Both the position numbers and the translations under genes were made by a program. The notes beneath the pieces are model-generated. The model did no database searches. It had not been told where the DNA came from and worked only from the letters and a program-made list of their open reading frames with translations. 10,945 bases of DNA from Planctomycetota bacterium (lineage in GTDB: Bacteria; Planctomycetota; Phycisphaerae; UBA1845): the NCBI GenBank assembly GCA_022561255.1, contig JADFRO010000068.1, positions 1-10,945 on the forward strand, read 5' to 3'. Position 1 is the first letter of the stretch, and each line of letters starts with the position of its first letter. Shown here in pieces: positions 7,841-10,945 of this stretch.

Positions 7841-9243
7841 CGCGGACGCGACGAACAACCAAAAACTTTGCGCTGCTGATCGCGATGATGGTCGCCGGCG
7901 TATTTACGATGTCAGCGCTCGCTTTCGCTGAAGATCCAAAACCCAAACCGGAAGAAAAGTCCGAGACTTCCGCGTCGTCGCAGGATGAAGAGTCGGTCGA
8001 CGAAACGGAGAAGAAAGAGGAGAAGAAAAAAGAGCCGCCCAAGGATCGATACTTTGCGGTTACCGGTGCGGTCGTTCACACCGTCACCGACGGCGATCGC
8101 TACGGCACTACGATCCTAGCCAAGAACGGCAAGATCGTGGAGATCGCGGGCAGCGTCGAGCTGCCCGACGACACCGAGGTTCTCGACGCGACCGGTTACC
8201 ACCTTTACCCCGGTCTCGTGGCGGTCAACAGTGGCGGAATCTTGGGTGCCAAGCCGCCGGACGAAACTACGGACGTCTACTCGCTTCAAATGACGCTCGC
8301 ACTGGCCGGCGGAATAACCACAGCCGTGTCAGGCAACACGGCTGCCCGTCTGACGTTCGGCAGCGTTGAGGACATGGTCGTCAAGCGCGATTTGTTTACG
8401 ACGCTACAGTATTCGACGGGAGATTCGGGCTCGCGGCGTAAGGTTCGGGAGGGATTCGAGCGTGTACGCCAGTATCTTCGCGACCTCCAAGCGTACGAAG
8501 AGAAAAAGAAGGTGGACGCCGAGGCCGAGGAGCCGGACAAGGAGTGGCTCAAAGGGGACTATGAAACCTACTTGAAGTTGATGCGCCGGGAGGCGGTTGC
8601 CCAGATATCGGCCGACTCCGCCCAGCACATCGTCGATGTATGTCAGCTCGCCGAGCGGTTCGGTATTTCCGTGGTCATTCGAGGTGCGCAGGAGGGGTGG
8701 ACGGTGGCACGTCGTATGGCCCAGGCAGGTGTTTCGGCGACGATCTCCGTGCGCCCGCCAATCTTTTCGATGGGCGACGGCCACGACGAACGGTTGAATC
8801 GCCCCACGGGCCGATCCATCGAAAACGCGGCCATTCTATACAAACATGGCGTTCCCCTGGCCATCGTACCGTCCATGTCAGTGGTTACCACGTGGGGGCT
8901 CGCCGGGCGCGATTTGCTGCATCTCAATATGGAGGCTGCGTTCGCCGTACGAGGCGGCCTGCCCGCGGACGCCGCTCTTCGATCCATCACCATCGACGCA
9001 GCCCGGATCCTGGGAATCGATCACCGGGTCGGTTCGATTGAGGTCGGTAAGGACGCGGACTTCTTCATCACCGACGGTGATCCGCTGCACTACATGACGC
9101 TGACGCGCTGGACGGTTGTCAACGGGCGTGTGGTTTACGATAAGCAGAAGGAAACGCTGTACAGTCACATCCGTCCCGACGGAGATCGTGACGCTCCGCC
9201 GCCGGACGATCACTGGCCTCGCCGTCTTGGGGCTGACCAGTAG
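7837..9243 (+). CDS. Exported amidohydrolase-like pseudoenzyme with charged N-terminal linker
   Basis: This 468-residue protein starts at the ATG that overlaps the preceding stop, with a strong ribosome site. A basic N-terminus (three Arg and a Lys in the first nine residues) and a hydrophobic stretch 'FALLIAMMVAGVFTMSALA' (11-29) form a signal peptide. Residues 32-70 are a Lys/Glu/Pro/Ser linker. The fold begins at 'YFAVTGAVVHTVTDG' (72-86). The metal-motif strand reads 'LYPGLVAVNSGG' (123-134), with no DAHxH. A charged helix spans about 200-235. The His strands read 'AQISADSA' and 'SVVIRGAQ', and the Asp strand 'LAIVPSMS', all without ligands. The end is typical of the family ('VGSIEVGKDADFFITDGDP', 398-416), followed by a roughly 25-residue polar tail. 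It is the last gene of the operon. It is a clear family member, and I infer that it is catalytically dead. Confidence 0.93.
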   Translation: MTRTRRTTKNFALLIAMMVAGVFTMSALAFAEDPKPKPEEKSETSASSQDEESVDETEKKEEKKKEPPKDRYFAVTGAVVHTVTDGDRYGTTILAKNGKIVEIAGSVELPDDTEVLDATGYHLYPGLVAVNSGGILGAKPPDETTDVYSLQMTLALAGGITTAVSGNTAARLTFGSVEDMVVKRDLFTTLQYSTGDSGSRRKVREGFERVRQYLRDLQAYEEKKKVDAEAEEPDKEWLKGDYETYLKLMRREAVAQISADSAQHIVDVCQLAERFGISVVIRGAQEGWTVARRMAQAGVSATISVRPPIFSMGDGHDERLNRPTGRSIENAAILYKHGVPLAIVPSMSVVTTWGLAGRDLLHLNMEAAFAVRGGLPADAALRSITIDAARILGIDHRVGSIEVGKDADFFITDGDPLHYMTLTRWTVVNGRVVYDKQKETLYSHIRPDGDRDAPPPDDHWPRRLGADQ

Positions 9244-9333
9244 CGGGAGGCATTCAGGCGTCACGACTACCTCTCGACCGCGCCGCCACGTCGGCAGCGT
9301 AGTGAACGCTAATCGTCCCCACCGGTCGTAGTC
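9244..9333 (+). other. Gap between convergent genes; weak inverted repeats only
   Basis: These 90 bases separate two convergent stop codons. CGACCG (9275-9280) pairs with CGGTCG (9323-9328), enclosing a small AGCGT/ACGCT hairpin (9296-9310). This might act as a two-way transcription end, but the stems are short and no T-run follows on either strand. I see no gene here. Confidence 0.3.
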
Positions 9334-10945
9334 TTAACGGCCCACGATTTCGTTCGCCAGTGCCTTGGCGTTGTACACCTTTCGTAGTGCTTCGACGATC
9401 GCACGGGAATCGACGTGAACGGTCCGCGCTTGCTTGTCCGTGTAGGCCGTGCTCCAGACGAGACCGTACAGGTTGATGTCGAACACGATGCCGACGACCT
9501 CTCCTCGGCGATTTAGGGTTGGGCTGCCGGAGTTTCCGCCGATCACGTCCGCCGTGGAGATGAAGTTGAACGGGGTATCCATGTCCAGATCGCCCTTGTG
9601 CTTGATCCACCGCTGGGGCAACTCGAACGGTTCGACCCCGTGACGAAGCTCGTGGCGCTCGTAGAGACCGGCGATGTTCGTGAACGCAGGAATCTGCTTT
9701 CCGTCTTCCTCGAACCCGCCGACCGTTCCGAGCGCCAGGCGCAATGAACCCGTGGCGTCGGGGTAGAAGGTTTCGCCATGTACTGCGAAACGAGCCGCTG
9801 CGATGTCGGCGTATGCGCTTAGCTCTTCGCCCTCGACCTCGTCCTCGTAGCGCGTTCGCAGCGCCCGGGCTTGTGGGTCAAGATCGTAAGCGAGGCGGAT
9901 GAGCGGATCGGTTGAAGCGGCGATCGCGTCCGCACCGCCCTCTACCAGGCGTTTACGCGTTTCGATATCCTTGAGCGTGGTGCCCAGAACCAACTCGGCT
10001 GCTCGTTCGCGCGGTGACTTGTCCGCGAGGACCGAGGTGACGAGTGGATCGTCGCCGCCGAACTTCTCGGCGAGATAGGAGAGTCCGCTCTCCAGACGAT
10101 TGATTTCGAGCGCGTCGTAGATCGGCGCGGGCGAGTAGAGACGTCGATAGACCCCGTCGAGCGAGGAATCCCGGTATTCGCGGAGGCGATCCTCATTGGG
10201 TTTGGGAAGTTCCTGGGCGAGGCGTACAAGCGTTCGCGCGATGCGCATTAGGCTCGATCTCCCGCCCGCGTCGCCGCCTTCCAGTGCGTTGTAGCGATCA
10301 CGGAAGCCCCGCAACCCGCCGTACGCCTTGCGGATTCGCGTCCACGGGTCGCCCCACTTGTCGCGGTACTCGGGGTTGGTGCTGATGGTTCTTCGAAGCT
10401 CCGTCTCGGCGGCTATTTTGTCACGCAGGATTTGCGGATCGTGCAGCCCCTTGAGGTACCCGGTAATGGCTTTGCGCCCGTTTTGGACACTGCTAAGGTC
10501 GCTGCCGGCGATTTGGGCGTTGTGATCACTTCGCGCGACGAATGTTTGTAGCTGTACTTCGCGTCGCCACATAGCTGCCAGCGCCGACGGGTACGAGACG
10601 TCACGCAAGTACTTGAGATGATCGACCGTGTTTTGGCGGCGCGTTCTGCCCGGGTGGCCGGCTATGAAAACCAGATCGCCTTCCGACGCGCCGGTCTTGC
10701 TCCATTTGAGATAATGTTTCGTCTTGAACGGTTTTCCCTCTTCGTAGATGCGGAAGAACGTTACGTCGAGACAATATCGTGGATACTCGAAGTTGTCCGT
10801 ATCGCCCCCGAAATGCGCGATGTCGCCGTCCGGGGCCATCACCAGGCGAATGTCCGTGTAGCGCTTGTAGGAATAAAGATGATACCGAGCGCCGTGATAG
10901 AGCGTCACCACCTCGCACTTAAGCTCTGAGTCCTTCTCAGCCTCT
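9334..10945 (-). CDS. S46-family dipeptidyl-peptidase (DPP7/DPP11-like), N-terminus outside window
   Basis: About 536 C-terminal residues of a family S46 serine peptidase are visible. The frame is open to the right edge, so roughly the first quarter (signal peptide and the catalytic-His region) is missing. Family S46 enzymes remove dipeptides from peptide N-termini in the periplasm. Diagnostic stretches are 'YHLYSYKRYTDIRLVMAP', 'FGGDTDNFEYPR' (probably holding the catalytic Asp), 'HYLKWSKTGASEGDLVFIAG' with 'HPGRT' right after it, and 'GGNSGSP' with the nucleophile Ser codon at 9529-9531. Eighteen residues after that Ser, where DPP11 has Arg and DPP7 Gly, this protein has Ile (codon 9475-9477, 'VFDINLYG'), so substrate preference cannot be taken from either model. 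It converges on the amidohydrolase operon and so is transcribed separately. Family assignment is firm. The subfamily and specificity are open. Confidence 0.93.
   Translation of the reverse strand, partial: EAEKDSELKCEVVTLYHGARYHLYSYKRYTDIRLVMAPDGDIAHFGGDTDNFEYPRYCLDVTFFRIYEEGKPFKTKHYLKWSKTGASEGDLVFIAGHPGRTRRQNTVDHLKYLRDVSYPSALAAMWRREVQLQTFVARSDHNAQIAGSDLSSVQNGRKAITGYLKGLHDPQILRDKIAAETELRRTISTNPEYRDKWGDPWTRIRKAYGGLRGFRDRYNALEGGDAGGRSSLMRIARTLVRLAQELPKPNEDRLREYRDSSLDGVYRRLYSPAPIYDALEINRLESGLSYLAEKFGGDDPLVTSVLADKSPRERAAELVLGTTLKDIETRKRLVEGGADAIAASTDPLIRLAYDLDPQARALRTRYEDEVEGEELSAYADIAAARFAVHGETFYPDATGSLRLALGTVGGFEEDGKQIPAFTNIAGLYERHELRHGVEPFELPQRWIKHKGDLDMDTPFNFISTADVIGGNSGSPTLNRRGEVVGIVFDINLYGLVWSTAYTDKQARTVHVDSRAIVEALRKVYNAKALANEIVGR

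Noticed and set aside
9296..9310. Hairpin as an intrinsic terminator after gene 6
   Set aside because: The stem is only 5 bp with a 5-base loop and no following T-run, so it is described only as a weak inverted repeat.

Overview
The window is a GC-rich bacterial segment with almost no spare DNA. Six genes on the plus strand (positions 3 to 9243) all encode proteins related to the imidazolonepropionase/prolidase-like branch of the amidohydrolase superfamily. A seventh gene on the minus strand (9334 to the window end) encodes an S46-family dipeptidyl-peptidase. I see no tRNA, rRNA, CRISPR array, insertion sequence or phage gene. Taxonomy is an inference: exported amidohydrolases in tandem plus an S46 peptidase fit Planctomycetota best, with Acidobacteriota or a related group possible. 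No marker gene is present to settle it.

Layout: (1) 3-797, C-terminal part of an amidohydrolase cut by the window edge; (2) 832-2280, amidohydrolase-like protein with a signal peptide and a low-complexity tail; (3) 2277-5138, a 953-residue protein holding two complete amidohydrolase-like modules, the second interrupted by a coiled coil and a beta-rich domain; (4) 5135-6403, the only copy with the full set of metal-ligand residues (DAHNH, two further His, one Asp); (5) 6449-7840, a degenerate copy with a very acidic insert; (6) 7837-9243, a degenerate copy with a charged N-terminal linker. A 90-base gap then separates gene 6 from the convergent S46 peptidase gene. Genes 2/3, 3/4 and 5/6 overlap by 4 bases (GTGA, ATGA, ATGA) and the other gaps are under 50 bases, so this is one operon whose promoter lies upstream of the window.

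The five complete amidohydrolase genes each begin with a recognisable export signal, so the set probably acts outside the cytoplasm. The main observation is that six of the seven amidohydrolase domains seen here have lost most or all of the active-site ligands while keeping the fold signatures: the N-terminal beta-sandwich strands, the 'VGSxxxGKxADxVxxxGDP' segment, and the final 'V..V.I.G..VY' strand. My inference is an exported assembly with one catalytic subunit (gene 4) and several pseudoenzyme subunits, or a set of binding proteins. A substrate cannot be read from the sequence. Peptides are a reasonable guess, because characterised relatives include dipeptidases and the neighbour is a dipeptidyl-peptidase.
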